From: Planctomycetaceae bacterium
Lineage (GTDB): Bacteria > Planctomycetota > Phycisphaerae > SM23-33
Assembly: GCA_021371965.1 (NCBI GenBank)
Contig: JAJFVE010000111.1
Coordinates: 62,001 to 126,000 of the forward strand
Direction: 5' to 3'
Length of the DNA: 64,000 nt
The translations under genes and the position numbers were made by a program. The notes beneath the pieces were generated by a model. The model searched no databases, was not told the origin of the DNA, and was given only the letters and a program-made list of their open reading frames with translations. This document shows positions 41,331-48,877 of the stretch, one piece after another (the first letter of the stretch is position 1; each line of letters begins with the position of its first letter).

Positions 41331-42314
41331 CTACTTCGATGGCGGCGGCAGGGTCGGGGGCGCGGGCGGCTGGCCAGGGGGCGAGGGGGAGATCACGGAA
41401 AAGCCCGCCGTGAGGGGCTCGCTCACGATGTTGTAGCCGGGGCCGAATTGTTGAACGAAATAGAGGGAATAGGCCCGCAGGAAGATGTGCAGTGGCAGCG
41501 TCAGGACGGCGCTCAGGTATGGCAGAAAGCCCAGGCAACAGGTGAAGCATCCGGCCAGCACCGAGATGATCCCGACCGCTATCGCCAAGGCGATCTTCAT
41601 TAGGAAGAAGAGCACGATCGCCCCGGCGTTGCCCGGGAGCAACGTGAGGCGGAACTCCCGCCACGCCGCCAAAGTGCTCGAGCGACGCAGGTACATCAGA
41701 GGGACAACGAAGTTGCTCGTGCAGGCCGAGATCACCGCGACGATGAAAAAGACAGACAGGAGAAGCACGAAGCCGACGAGGATCGCGACGATGGCCGAGC
41801 CCCCGAATTCGCGCCGGTGGATGTCCGGGAGAGAGATCAAAAAGCAGAGCGCGGTGATGACCAGCACGGCCGCCGTTGCGATGAGTCCCAGGCACAGCCA
41901 GAAGAGGAACAGGCTGTTGCCCTGGGCGCGGAATGCCCGCCATGGCCGGGCGATCTGTGTCGGGTTGTGGTTGCAGGCGATGTTGTCGATGAACATGAAC
42001 GTCGCCCGGCTCTTGAGCCAGGAAATCGCCAGGCCGATTGCCAGAATCAAGACCACTGCAACCGCGGCCAGTACGATGACCAATGTCAGGTTGGCCGAGA
42101 TCCAGTTGCCGACATCGTCAAATGCTGTCCCGCCTCCACCGCCACCCCGGTCGCCGGGGTTGGAGAAGTTGAAGTTGACGCCGCCTTCTCCCAGGGCTGA
42201 CAGCCAGGCGACAAAGCCCAGCGCGAACCAACGGGAGATATCGAACGGCTGAAACGTCATGAGTCGGGCCCGATCGATGGCCTGCCCGACTGGACCCGTG
42301 ACGGAAATGGACAT
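41331..42314 (-). CDS. multi-pass membrane protein, DUF7544/glycerophosphodiester phosphodiesterase-membrane-domain type
   Basis: The product has 327 residues. It begins VTGPVGQAIDRARLMTFQPF, then DISRWFALGFVAWLSALGEG, a pattern known from DUF7544-like proteins. A glycine-rich loop (DRGGGGGGTAF) is followed by about six hydrophobic helices and a proline-rich tail (PPGQPPAPPTLPPPSK). No catalytic residues are evident. Its function is not known. GAGGAGC precedes the ATG. It stands alone between two repeat clusters. Confidence 0.75.
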   Translation of the reverse strand: MSISVTGPVGQAIDRARLMTFQPFDISRWFALGFVAWLSALGEGGVNFNFSNPGDRGGGGGGTAFDDVGNWISANLTLVIVLAAVAVVLILAIGLAISWLKSRATFMFIDNIACNHNPTQIARPWRAFRAQGNSLFLFWLCLGLIATAAVLVITALCFLISLPDIHRREFGGSAIVAILVGFVLLLSVFFIVAVISACTSNFVVPLMYLRRSSTLAAWREFRLTLLPGNAGAIVLFFLMKIALAIAVGIISVLAGCFTCCLGFLPYLSAVLTLPLHIFLRAYSLYFVQQFGPGYNIVSEPLTAGFSVISPSPPGQPPAPPTLPPPSK

Positions 42315-42488
42315 CGCGTTGCTCCTCTACGCCGAAATCATCCTCAGACCGGCAGGGACTCGACATTGAACCAGAAGTCGATGGCGTGATTATCGGTCTG
42401 AATGACACTGATAGGCAATCTGATTCTGCCTTCTCGGGCGATTAGGGCCCCAGGGCCAGGTCTAGGGTTGAGGTCCCCCCGTCGCGAG

Positions 42489-42640
42489 CCATGAAAGGGC
42501 GCCACACGATGATGTTTCGCCCCTTCAGGGCTCAGAACATATGGGCACCATGCTACCCAGGGCGGCGCTGCGCTGTGCCCTGGGCTGACGAATATTCGCC
42601 CTTTAGGCGAAAGAGCGCCTCTGTGTCGAATAGCCCTGGC
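42489..42640. repeat. palindromic repeat cluster
   Basis: The 337-bp gap 42315-42651 holds no gene. CCCAGGGC (42556-42563) pairs with GCCCTGGG (42577-42584), and TTCGCC (42595-42600) pairs with GGCGAA (42606-42611). AAAGGGCG and CGCCCCTTCAGGGC lie further left. The alternating stems look like a compound intergenic repeat. The left 150 bp of the gap show nothing recognisable. Confidence 0.65.
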
Positions 42641-42651
42641 GGCCGCAGCGG

Positions 42652-44541
42652 TTACTCTTCCACGCACCGCTGCGCAGGCTGCCGCGCGGGGTGGCGGGCG
42701 AAGGCTTCTATCGCGTGGTATTCGGGCAGGCCCAGGGCGTCGTAGGTTTTGGCGGTGGACATATTGCGGTCTTCGGCCCTCTGCCAGAACTCGCGGCTGT
42801 CGTAGGGGCCCGGGAACATGGCGCGGTCTTTCTGGCTCTGGTGGCGGAAGATCGTGAAGCGTTTGTGGCGCAGCTCGTCGGGCGAGAGCGGCACGGCCAT
42901 GTCGATCTGGTCGATGGCCCACTCCTGCCAGGCCCCGCGATAGAGCCAGATTTCCGGGTCGCCCTTGCCGGCGGCTTTGTAGCGGCCCAGGGCCTCCATT
43001 GCCGCGTCCAGGCACAGGCGGTGCGTCCCGTGCGGGTCGGACAAGTCGCCGGCCGCGAAGACCATGTCGGGGCGAACCTTCTCGATGATATCCTGCACGG
43101 CGGCGATGTCCTCGGGCGAGACCTCGAGTTTCTGCACGCGGCCGGTGTTGTAGAAGGGCATGTTCAGGAAGTGGATGTTGCGGTCGGCCAGGCCGCAGAA
43201 TCGTGCGGCGTCGATGGCCTCGCCTTGGCGGATGAGTCCCTTGATCTGCTGGATCTCGGGGCTGTCGACCTGCCCGGGCTTCTTGCGAAGCAGGAACTGC
43301 TCGATGTGCTCCTCGATAACGGACGTCTGCTCGGGCGTGAGGCCGAAGATCTTGTTGAAGCCGCGCACGAACTCGGCGTAGCGGGCCACGTCGTGGTCGA
43401 ACACGCTGAGGAACCCGCTGACCATGTACGCGGTATGCACCTCGTGGCCCTGCTCGACGAAGCGGGCCATCGTGCCGCCCATCGAGATCACGTCGTCGTC
43501 GGGGTGTGGGCTCAGGATCAGCACGCGGCGCTTGCGGTTCTTGCCGCCGGGCCAGCCGGTGATCGTGGCCATCAGGTGGCGGAAAACCTCAAGGTTGATC
43601 TTGTACGCGCCGCCGCCGCTGCGGACGAGCTCGGCCAGGCCGTTCTCGGCGTAGTCCTCTTCCACCAGGCGCAGGATCGGCTTGTCCAGCTTGGTCGCCA
43701 GCCAGACCACCGCGCGGTGCGTGAGTTGGGCGTCCCACTGGCAGTGTCCCAGCTTCCACGGGCTGGCGACGCGCGTCAGCTCGGCGGCCGCCGCCTGGTC
43801 GATGTAGACGACCGACGAGGGATGGTCCTGCAGGAAGCTGGCGGCCACGTCGATGGAGACTTCCTCTTCGACGGCGCGGCGGATCATTGGGGCCTTGTGC
43901 TCGCCGAAGGCCAGCATGGCGATCTCGCGGGCTTCGAGGATCGAGCCCACTCCCATGGTGATGGCGAACTCGGGGACGTGCTCTTCGCCGAAGAAGTCGC
44001 CGGCGGCGTCTTTGCGGGTGATGGCGTCGAGGTGGATGCGGCGCGTGCGGCTGTCGCGGTGGCTGCCGGGCTCGTTGAAGCCGATGTGGCCGCTGCGCCC
44101 GATGCCCAGGACCTGGAAGTCGATCCCGCCGGCGTCGGCGATGGCCTGTTCGTACTGGCGGCAGAACTCGTCGAGCTTGTCCTCGGCCACTTCGCCCGAG
44201 GGGATGTGGATGTTTTCGGACTTGATGTTGACGTGGTCGAGCAGGTTTTCGTGCATCCAGCGGTGGTAGCTCTGGAGGGCGCTATGCGGGATGGGCCAGT
44301 ACTCGTCGAGGTTGAACGTGACGACGCGCGAGAAGTCCAGGCCCTCCTCCTTGTGCAGGCGGATCAGTTCGCGATAGACGTTGACGGGCGTGTGTCCGGT
44401 GGCCAGGCCCAGCACCGTGCTCTGCCCGCGGGCGTTCTTCTCGCCGATGACGCGGGCGATGCGTGCGGCGACGGCCTTGCTGGCCGATTTGCTGTCGCGG
44501 AAGATGCGGACGGTGAGGCGCTCGATTCCCTTCGGTTCCAT
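42652..44541 (-). CDS. nagB: glucosamine-6-phosphate deaminase fused to LmbE/PIG-L domain
   Basis: The product has 629 residues. Residues 1-260 form a NagB domain: LGLATGHTPVNVYRELIRLH, TFNLDEYWP, LGIGRSGHIGFNEPGS. Residues 350-600 form a LmbE/PIG-L deacetylase-like domain with the metal motif LSPHPDDDVISMGG and the later DPHGTHRLCLDAA. The first domain converts glucosamine 6-phosphate to fructose 6-phosphate and ammonia. The second would remove an N-acetyl group from a GlcNAc-type substrate. Such fusions are known in Bacteroidetes and Planctomycetes. I chose the ATG at 44541 with AGGAT upstream. Confidence 0.92.
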   Translation of the reverse strand: MEPKGIERLTVRIFRDSKSASKAVAARIARVIGEKNARGQSTVLGLATGHTPVNVYRELIRLHKEEGLDFSRVVTFNLDEYWPIPHSALQSYHRWMHENLLDHVNIKSENIHIPSGEVAEDKLDEFCRQYEQAIADAGGIDFQVLGIGRSGHIGFNEPGSHRDSRTRRIHLDAITRKDAAGDFFGEEHVPEFAITMGVGSILEAREIAMLAFGEHKAPMIRRAVEEEVSIDVAASFLQDHPSSVVYIDQAAAAELTRVASPWKLGHCQWDAQLTHRAVVWLATKLDKPILRLVEEDYAENGLAELVRSGGGAYKINLEVFRHLMATITGWPGGKNRKRRVLILSPHPDDDVISMGGTMARFVEQGHEVHTAYMVSGFLSVFDHDVARYAEFVRGFNKIFGLTPEQTSVIEEHIEQFLLRKKPGQVDSPEIQQIKGLIRQGEAIDAARFCGLADRNIHFLNMPFYNTGRVQKLEVSPEDIAAVQDIIEKVRPDMVFAAGDLSDPHGTHRLCLDAAMEALGRYKAAGKGDPEIWLYRGAWQEWAIDQIDMAVPLSPDELRHKRFTIFRHQSQKDRAMFPGPYDSREFWQRAEDRNMSTAKTYDALGLPEYHAIEAFARHPARQPAQRCVEE

Positions 44542-44639
44542 GTTGGCATCCTTGGTTAATACACGGGCGTGCGCTGACGTGCATGGAATACTCCACTGAA
44601 CCTGGAAATGCAAGAGCCACGCCAGGTATACTGGCGGCC

Positions 44640-45224
44640 GTGCCGTCGCTCATTGGACATAGCCTGGTGGGTCTGGGTGTCGCGCAGGGGCTGTTCGGCT
44701 TCAGATCGAAGCAGGTGCTCGCCGGGGCAATCATCTGTGCGGGGCTGGCGGATCTGGATGTGATCGGGGTGGCCTGGAAGATTCCATACGAGAGTTTCTT
44801 CGGGCACCGTGGCTTCTTCCACTCCATCTTCTTTGCGTTGGTGCTGGCGACGACGATGATGCCGATCGGCTTTCGCGGACTTTCGCCACGGCGGGGCAGA
44901 TGGTGGGCCATCTGGGGCCTGTTCGCGTTTCTGGCCTGCTCGCACGGCGTGCTGGATACGATGACGCACGGGTACGGCGGCCCGGCGGGGCACGGGGTCG
45001 CGCTGCTGAGTCCGTTAGACTCCACCCGATATTGGATGAGTTGGCAACCGATTGTCATTGCCCCAGGCGGCCTGCGCGAGTTCTTTGACGGCGGGAAAAT
45101 GACAGACTGGGGCAAGGCCGTGCTGGTGAGCGAGGCGTTGTATCTTTACTTGCCAACGGTGGCTCTGGTGGTCGTCGGCGCCTTGGTCAGACGGTGGCGA
45201 CAGCGTCGCCTGGGCTGTCTATAA
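44640..45224 (+). CDS. YdjM-like membrane-bound metal-dependent hydrolase (DUF457)
   Basis: The product has 194 residues. It begins VPSLIGHSLVGLGVAQGLF and has GAIICAGLADLDVIG, HRGFFHSIFFALVL, and CSHGVLDTMTHGYGG, the histidine/aspartate pattern of the YdjM/DUF457 family, embedded in four or five hydrophobic helices. The substrate is not known. I chose the GTG at 44640, because homologues start near the PxxxGHS motif. An ATG at 44583 would add 19 residues without family similarity. Confidence 0.8.
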   Translation: MPSLIGHSLVGLGVAQGLFGFRSKQVLAGAIICAGLADLDVIGVAWKIPYESFFGHRGFFHSIFFALVLATTMMPIGFRGLSPRRGRWWAIWGLFAFLACSHGVLDTMTHGYGGPAGHGVALLSPLDSTRYWMSWQPIVIAPGGLREFFDGGKMTDWGKAVLVSEALYLYLPTVALVVVGALVRRWRQRRLGCL

Positions 45225-45225
45225 T
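45220..45225 (+). promoter_or_regulatory. -10 box of the 45303 gene
   Basis: A perfect TATAAT overlaps the stop of the preceding gene, with TG four bases upstream and no good -35 box. Transcription would start near 45232, giving a 70-base leader that holds a GAAGGAGAG ribosome-binding site. Confidence 0.45.
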
Positions 45226-45302
45226 AAGTCTGCACCCATCGCCGCCAGCCAAGGGTTACACGTACTGCGGCAGATGCCGCGATAAACACGAAGGAGAGAC
45301 TA

Positions 45303-46169
45303 ATGCGAACAGTGATGATCGGGTGTGCGGTGGTGATGGTGTGGGCGTTTCTGGCCATCTCGGCGGCCCCGGCGGCCGAGCTTACGGTCGAGGCCGTGCG
45401 GGATGTCAAAGGCGACGGCCCCGACGGCAAGGGCAACTCCATTGACGACACTTGGGGCTTCTGGTTTGAATTGGTCCAGGCCAAGGAGTACCGCCGCCTG
45501 GATCTGGCGACGGCGAACCTCAGCGCCGACCAACGCGCCAACGGGATTCGCGACCCCAAGGCCCGCAGAGGCCACCAGGGTAAAGTCCGCGGACCCATCG
45601 GGGCCTACCTGCCCAACAAAGACGCCACCGAAGGCTGGATCTATCACAGCGACTGGGATGGCCGCTTTGAAGGCGTCTGGGGCGACACCAAGGCCAAGCA
45701 GATCATCGCCCATCCGTACACCGAGAAGACCAATGCCGCCGGCGTGGGCGTGACATACAAGGCGCCCGCCGACGGGCTGTACACCATCAGCGGCAAGGTG
45801 ACGGACATGCAGGTCACCAAGATGGCCAATGCCATGATCGATGGGATCACCGTCGTGATCAGCATTGCCGAAAACGATGCGGCCCAGATCAAGCCGGTCA
45901 AGGTCGTCGGCAAGACCGAGCCGATCGGCGATACCGTCGGGCCCGAGTCGCGCGAGTTCAAGTTCGAGAAGGTCGCTCTCAAGAAGGGCCAGCTTGTCCT
46001 GCTGAACATCGACCCCAACAAGGGCTGGGGCGCCGACATGACGCGCATCGACAGCTTCAAGATCGAGCCGGTCACGGCGGCCTCGGCAAGCTGGAATACG
46101 CCCGCCTTGGCGGCGGCGCTGCTGGCGGCGGCTGGCACAGCCGGCCTGCTGGTCCGCAGAATGTTCTGA
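45303..46169 (+). CDS. exported protein with a C-terminal membrane anchor/sorting-like tail
   Basis: The product has 288 residues. A signal peptide (MVWAFLAISAAPAAE) leads to a beta-rich ectodomain (DDTWGFWFELVQA, YKAPADGLYTISGKVTDM, EFKFEKVALKKGQLVLLNID). The C-terminus is a hydrophobic helix followed by basic residues (ALAAALLAAAGTAGLLVRRM). This is the layout of PEP-CTERM-like sorting tails, though the PEP motif itself is absent. It could be a carbohydrate-binding-like ectodomain. GAAGGAG precedes the ATG. A GC-rich hairpin follows. Confidence 0.75.
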   Translation: MRTVMIGCAVVMVWAFLAISAAPAAELTVEAVRDVKGDGPDGKGNSIDDTWGFWFELVQAKEYRRLDLATANLSADQRANGIRDPKARRGHQGKVRGPIGAYLPNKDATEGWIYHSDWDGRFEGVWGDTKAKQIIAHPYTEKTNAAGVGVTYKAPADGLYTISGKVTDMQVTKMANAMIDGITVVISIAENDAAQIKPVKVVGKTEPIGDTVGPESREFKFEKVALKKGQLVLLNIDPNKGWGADMTRIDSFKIEPVTAASASWNTPALAAALLAAAGTAGLLVRRMF

Positions 46170-46197
46170 CCGACTGCTGAACAGGATTCAGACACGA

Positions 46198-46227
46198 GCG
46201 GCCGTCCCATCCGGGGCGGCCGCTTGC
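46198..46227. terminator. GC-rich hairpin between convergent genes
   Basis: AGCGGCCGTCCC pairs with GGGGCGGCCGCT to give an 11- to 12-bp stem with a small loop. A short TTGCGTTT follows rather than a T-run. It lies between the 45303 gene and the vWA gene, so it could stop transcription from both sides. Confidence 0.5.
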
Positions 46228-46249
46228 GTTTGGTCGCATGCCGTGTGGG

Positions 46250-47377
46250 TCAATACTTGAGGTTCTTCTTGGCGGCCTGCTCGCGCAGGGTCTCGACGAC
46301 CTTGGCGTCGAAGGACGCCGCTTTCGGGGCTGAGGCGGCGGCCTTGGCCGTCTCGGCTTTGATGTGTGCATCGCGCCGGGCCGAGACCTCAGCGATCTGC
46401 TTGAGTATCTCCTGGCGCTGCGTGTTCTGCCGGTCGATGTACTCCTTCTGCTGCTGGGGCGTCATCTTCTGCATAGTCTCGGGCAGTTGGGCCTTGTCGA
46501 GCTTGGCCAGATCGGTCTTGTTCTTGACGACCTCCTCGACCAGGTCGTTGCCGGCGGCCTTGCCCGAGCCCAGGGAAAACGATGCGCGATCGGCCGCCGA
46601 CGCGACGGGCATGGCCTTGGCGGCTTCATTGAGATGCGCCTGTTTCTCGCGCGTCTTGCTGTCGCCATAGGGCACAGCCGTCGCGACGAGCTTCTCGTTC
46701 AGTTCGGCCAGCCTGGCGTCGTGGGGCGTGGCCACTACCTGCACGCCGCCGCTTTGCTGGAGGGCGATAAACGTGCCCTCGGCCTTCTTGGCGATTTCCT
46801 GCCAGACGGCGCGCGCCTCGTCGTTGCCGCCGCACAGGACGGTGTTGATGTAGACGCCTTTTTCGATGGCGGCCTTGGCGGTCTTGTCATAGGTGGGCAC
46901 GTCGGTGTACTCGTTGTGGGGCGGATAGTCGCCGACGAGGTAGATGATCTTGAGGGTCTTGGGGTCGGTGCTCCAGGCGATCTTGTGCACGGCGTCATGG
47001 AGCGCCTGGTTGACGTTTTCGGGCCCATCGCCGCCGCCGTCGGCCCTGAAGCTCATCAAGTCGGTGTAGACCTGGTCGATGTTGTCGGTCAGGTCGAAGA
47101 CCTTCGTCACGTACGCGTCGCCCTTGTCGCGGTAGGGCACCAGGCCCATCTTCACGACGGGTTTGGGCTTGCCCAGCACGATCTGGTTGGCGATCGACCA
47201 GATCTTGGCCTTGGCCCCGGCGATCAGGCCGCCCATCGAGCCGGTGGTGTCGACGACGAAGACCACCTCCACGCGCGGCTGATCCTGCCCGGGGGCCGCA
47301 GGAGCTTTGCCCGCTTCCGCGGCCGCCAGGACGCTAGCACAGGTAAACAACGCGGTCAGACTTGTCAGCGTTTTCAT
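46250..47377 (-). CDS. exported von Willebrand factor A domain protein
   Basis: The product has 375 residues. A signal peptide (LTSLTALFTCASVLAAAEA) precedes a vWA domain. The metal-ion-dependent adhesion site is VVFVVDTTGSMGG (D-T-T-G-S), with the later threonine/aspartate loops near FRADGGGDGPENV and IIYLVGDYPPHNEY. The C-terminal 140 residues are helical and charged (QKMTPQQQKEYIDRQNTQRQ). It would bind a protein partner in the periplasm or at the surface. I chose the ATG at 47377 with AAAGGA upstream. The open frame beyond it reaches into the regulator gene on the other strand. Confidence 0.85.
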   Translation of the reverse strand: MKTLTSLTALFTCASVLAAAEAGKAPAAPGQDQPRVEVVFVVDTTGSMGGLIAGAKAKIWSIANQIVLGKPKPVVKMGLVPYRDKGDAYVTKVFDLTDNIDQVYTDLMSFRADGGGDGPENVNQALHDAVHKIAWSTDPKTLKIIYLVGDYPPHNEYTDVPTYDKTAKAAIEKGVYINTVLCGGNDEARAVWQEIAKKAEGTFIALQQSGGVQVVATPHDARLAELNEKLVATAVPYGDSKTREKQAHLNEAAKAMPVASAADRASFSLGSGKAAGNDLVEEVVKNKTDLAKLDKAQLPETMQKMTPQQQKEYIDRQNTQRQEILKQIAEVSARRDAHIKAETAKAAASAPKAASFDAKVVETLREQAAKKNLKY

Positions 47378-47594
47378 GGCGTTGATCCTTTGGGTTAGGT
47401 GCCATTGCGTCAGACGCTCGATGCGGCCTCCGGTTCCCCAAAAAAGCGGGGGCGGGCCGCAAAGCCTGTCCCTACTGCGGCCAAACCTGGGCAGAGTGTT
47501 CCTCCAGACTGACCTCCAACCCTTTGGGATGCTGAACCTTCTCTTGGCAGCGAGGATCTTGGTATTATTCAAAGGGCTTTCCAATGGGACCTTT

Positions 47595-47637
47595 TTGACA
47601 CTTAAGTCCTTGACTCGATTTCTAACGGGGATATCAT
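47595..47637 (+). promoter_or_regulatory. possible promoter of the AraC-type regulator
   Basis: TTGACA (47595-47600), TTGACT (47610-47615) and TATCAT (47632-47637) lie in an AT-rich patch before the ATG at 47646. The TTGACT/TATCAT pair has a 16-bp spacer and would start transcription almost at the ATG, a leaderless message. The remainder of the 47378-47645 divergent gap shows nothing else. Confidence 0.35.
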
Positions 47638-47645
47638 CTCCCTCC

Positions 47646-48821
47646 ATGAGCTCTCCATCGCAAACCAAAGCCACGCGCGTGCTGCTGTTGGGGATTACGG
47701 CCGGCGTCAGGGACGCCGCATATGAGTACGGTCGCGATGCCGGGTGGGTCATGACGGCCTCAGATTGGGACAACGCCCACCAGCGGGCGTCCGACTACGC
47801 CCGCCGATGGGACTGCCGGGGGATCATCTCGTCGCTGCCGTTTGCCCCCAACGGCGCAGACTCGATGCCCGGCTGGGCCGACAGCCCCGTGCCGGTCGTC
47901 GAGACGTCCATGACGCAACCGGCGCTGAAGGTGCCTCGCGTGCTGTGCGACAACCGCTCGGCCGGCGCCGTGGCGGCAAGGCACCTGATCGAGCGAGGCT
48001 TTCGTTCGATCGCGTATTGCTGGCTGGGCTCGGTATGGATCCTCAACGAACAGGAAGCCGGCATTGCCGAGACCTCCAATGCGGCGGGAGTGTCGTACAC
48101 GCGGATGGACTTCCCGCTGCGCGGGGCGGCCAAGTTCGGATGGCAGGCCGCCGCGTTCCGCCGCTGGCTGGGCCAGGAGATGGAGGCTTTGCCCAAGCCC
48201 TCGGGGGTGATCTTCGACAGCGGCTGGATCGCCCTGGAGGCCATCGAGGCCTGCCAGGAGCAGGGCATCATCGTCCCCTCGCAGATCGCCGTGGTGACGT
48301 GCGTGGACGAACCGGCCCTGTGCGAGAACGCCACGGTTCCCATCACCGGCGTGCCGCTCAACCAGGCGAGGCAGATCCACGAGGCCGCCGCGCTGCTCGA
48401 CCGTCTGATGAAGGGCCGGCCCGCCCCGGCAGAGCCGATCATGATCGCCCCCGAGCCGGCGATTGTCCGTGCCAGCAGCGACATCCTGGCCACGCCCGAC
48501 GAACGCCTGGCCCGCGCGCTGAGGCTGATCTGGGGCGGGTTCACCAGCCCGCGGCTGGGCCTGCCGCAACTGGCGGCCGAGGCGGGGCTGTCCGTCACCG
48601 GGCTGAACATCCTCTGCCACAAACACCTCGACTGCACCGCCGGGAGCCTGCTGCGGCGAAAGCGTCTCGAACGAGCGATGGAATTGTTGGCCTCGTCGCA
48701 GATGAGCGTGGCCGAAGTGGCGGCCGCCAGCGGCTACGCCACGGAAAAACAGATGCGTCGCAGCATCGAGGCCCGCACCGGCCAAACGCCCCGCGCGTGG
48801 AGCAAGGCGCAGAAGCAGTAA
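47646..48821 (+). CDS. XylR-type regulator: LacI-like sugar-binding domain plus AraC HTH
   Basis: The product has 391 residues. Residues 10-280 look like a periplasmic-binding-protein fold of LacI type (RVLLLGITAGVRDAAYEYGR, RVLCDNRSAGAVAARHLIER, VIFDSGWIALEAIEACQEQG, IAVVTCVDEPALCENATVPI). Residues 290-390 hold two AraC helix-turn-helix units, LGLPQLAAEAGLSVTGLN and MSVAEVAAASGYATEKQMRR. This resembles E. coli XylR, which senses xylose. The ligand here is not identified. Planctomycetes carry many such regulators. It is divergent from the vWA gene. The stop TAA abuts a heptamer repeat. Confidence 0.88.
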   Translation: MSSPSQTKATRVLLLGITAGVRDAAYEYGRDAGWVMTASDWDNAHQRASDYARRWDCRGIISSLPFAPNGADSMPGWADSPVPVVETSMTQPALKVPRVLCDNRSAGAVAARHLIERGFRSIAYCWLGSVWILNEQEAGIAETSNAAGVSYTRMDFPLRGAAKFGWQAAAFRRWLGQEMEALPKPSGVIFDSGWIALEAIEACQEQGIIVPSQIAVVTCVDEPALCENATVPITGVPLNQARQIHEAAALLDRLMKGRPAPAEPIMIAPEPAIVRASSDILATPDERLARALRLIWGGFTSPRLGLPQLAAEAGLSVTGLNILCHKHLDCTAGSLLRRKRLERAMELLASSQMSVAEVAAASGYATEKQMRRSIEARTGQTPRAWSKAQKQ

Positions 48822-48877
48822 CAGGTAGCCGGTAGCCGGGAAGATCTCTTGTTGTCACGGGCTACCGATTACTAAGC
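48819..48877. repeat. heptamer-repeat hairpin overlapping two gene ends
   Basis: ACAGGTAGC, CGGTAGC, CGGGA (left) and ACGGGCTA, CCGATTA, CTAAGC (right) are complementary. The left arm begins at the TAA of the regulator. The right arm holds the terminal codons AGT AAT CGG TAG of the sulfatase on the minus strand, so that gene's LSNR ending is repeat-encoded. Confidence 0.8.
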
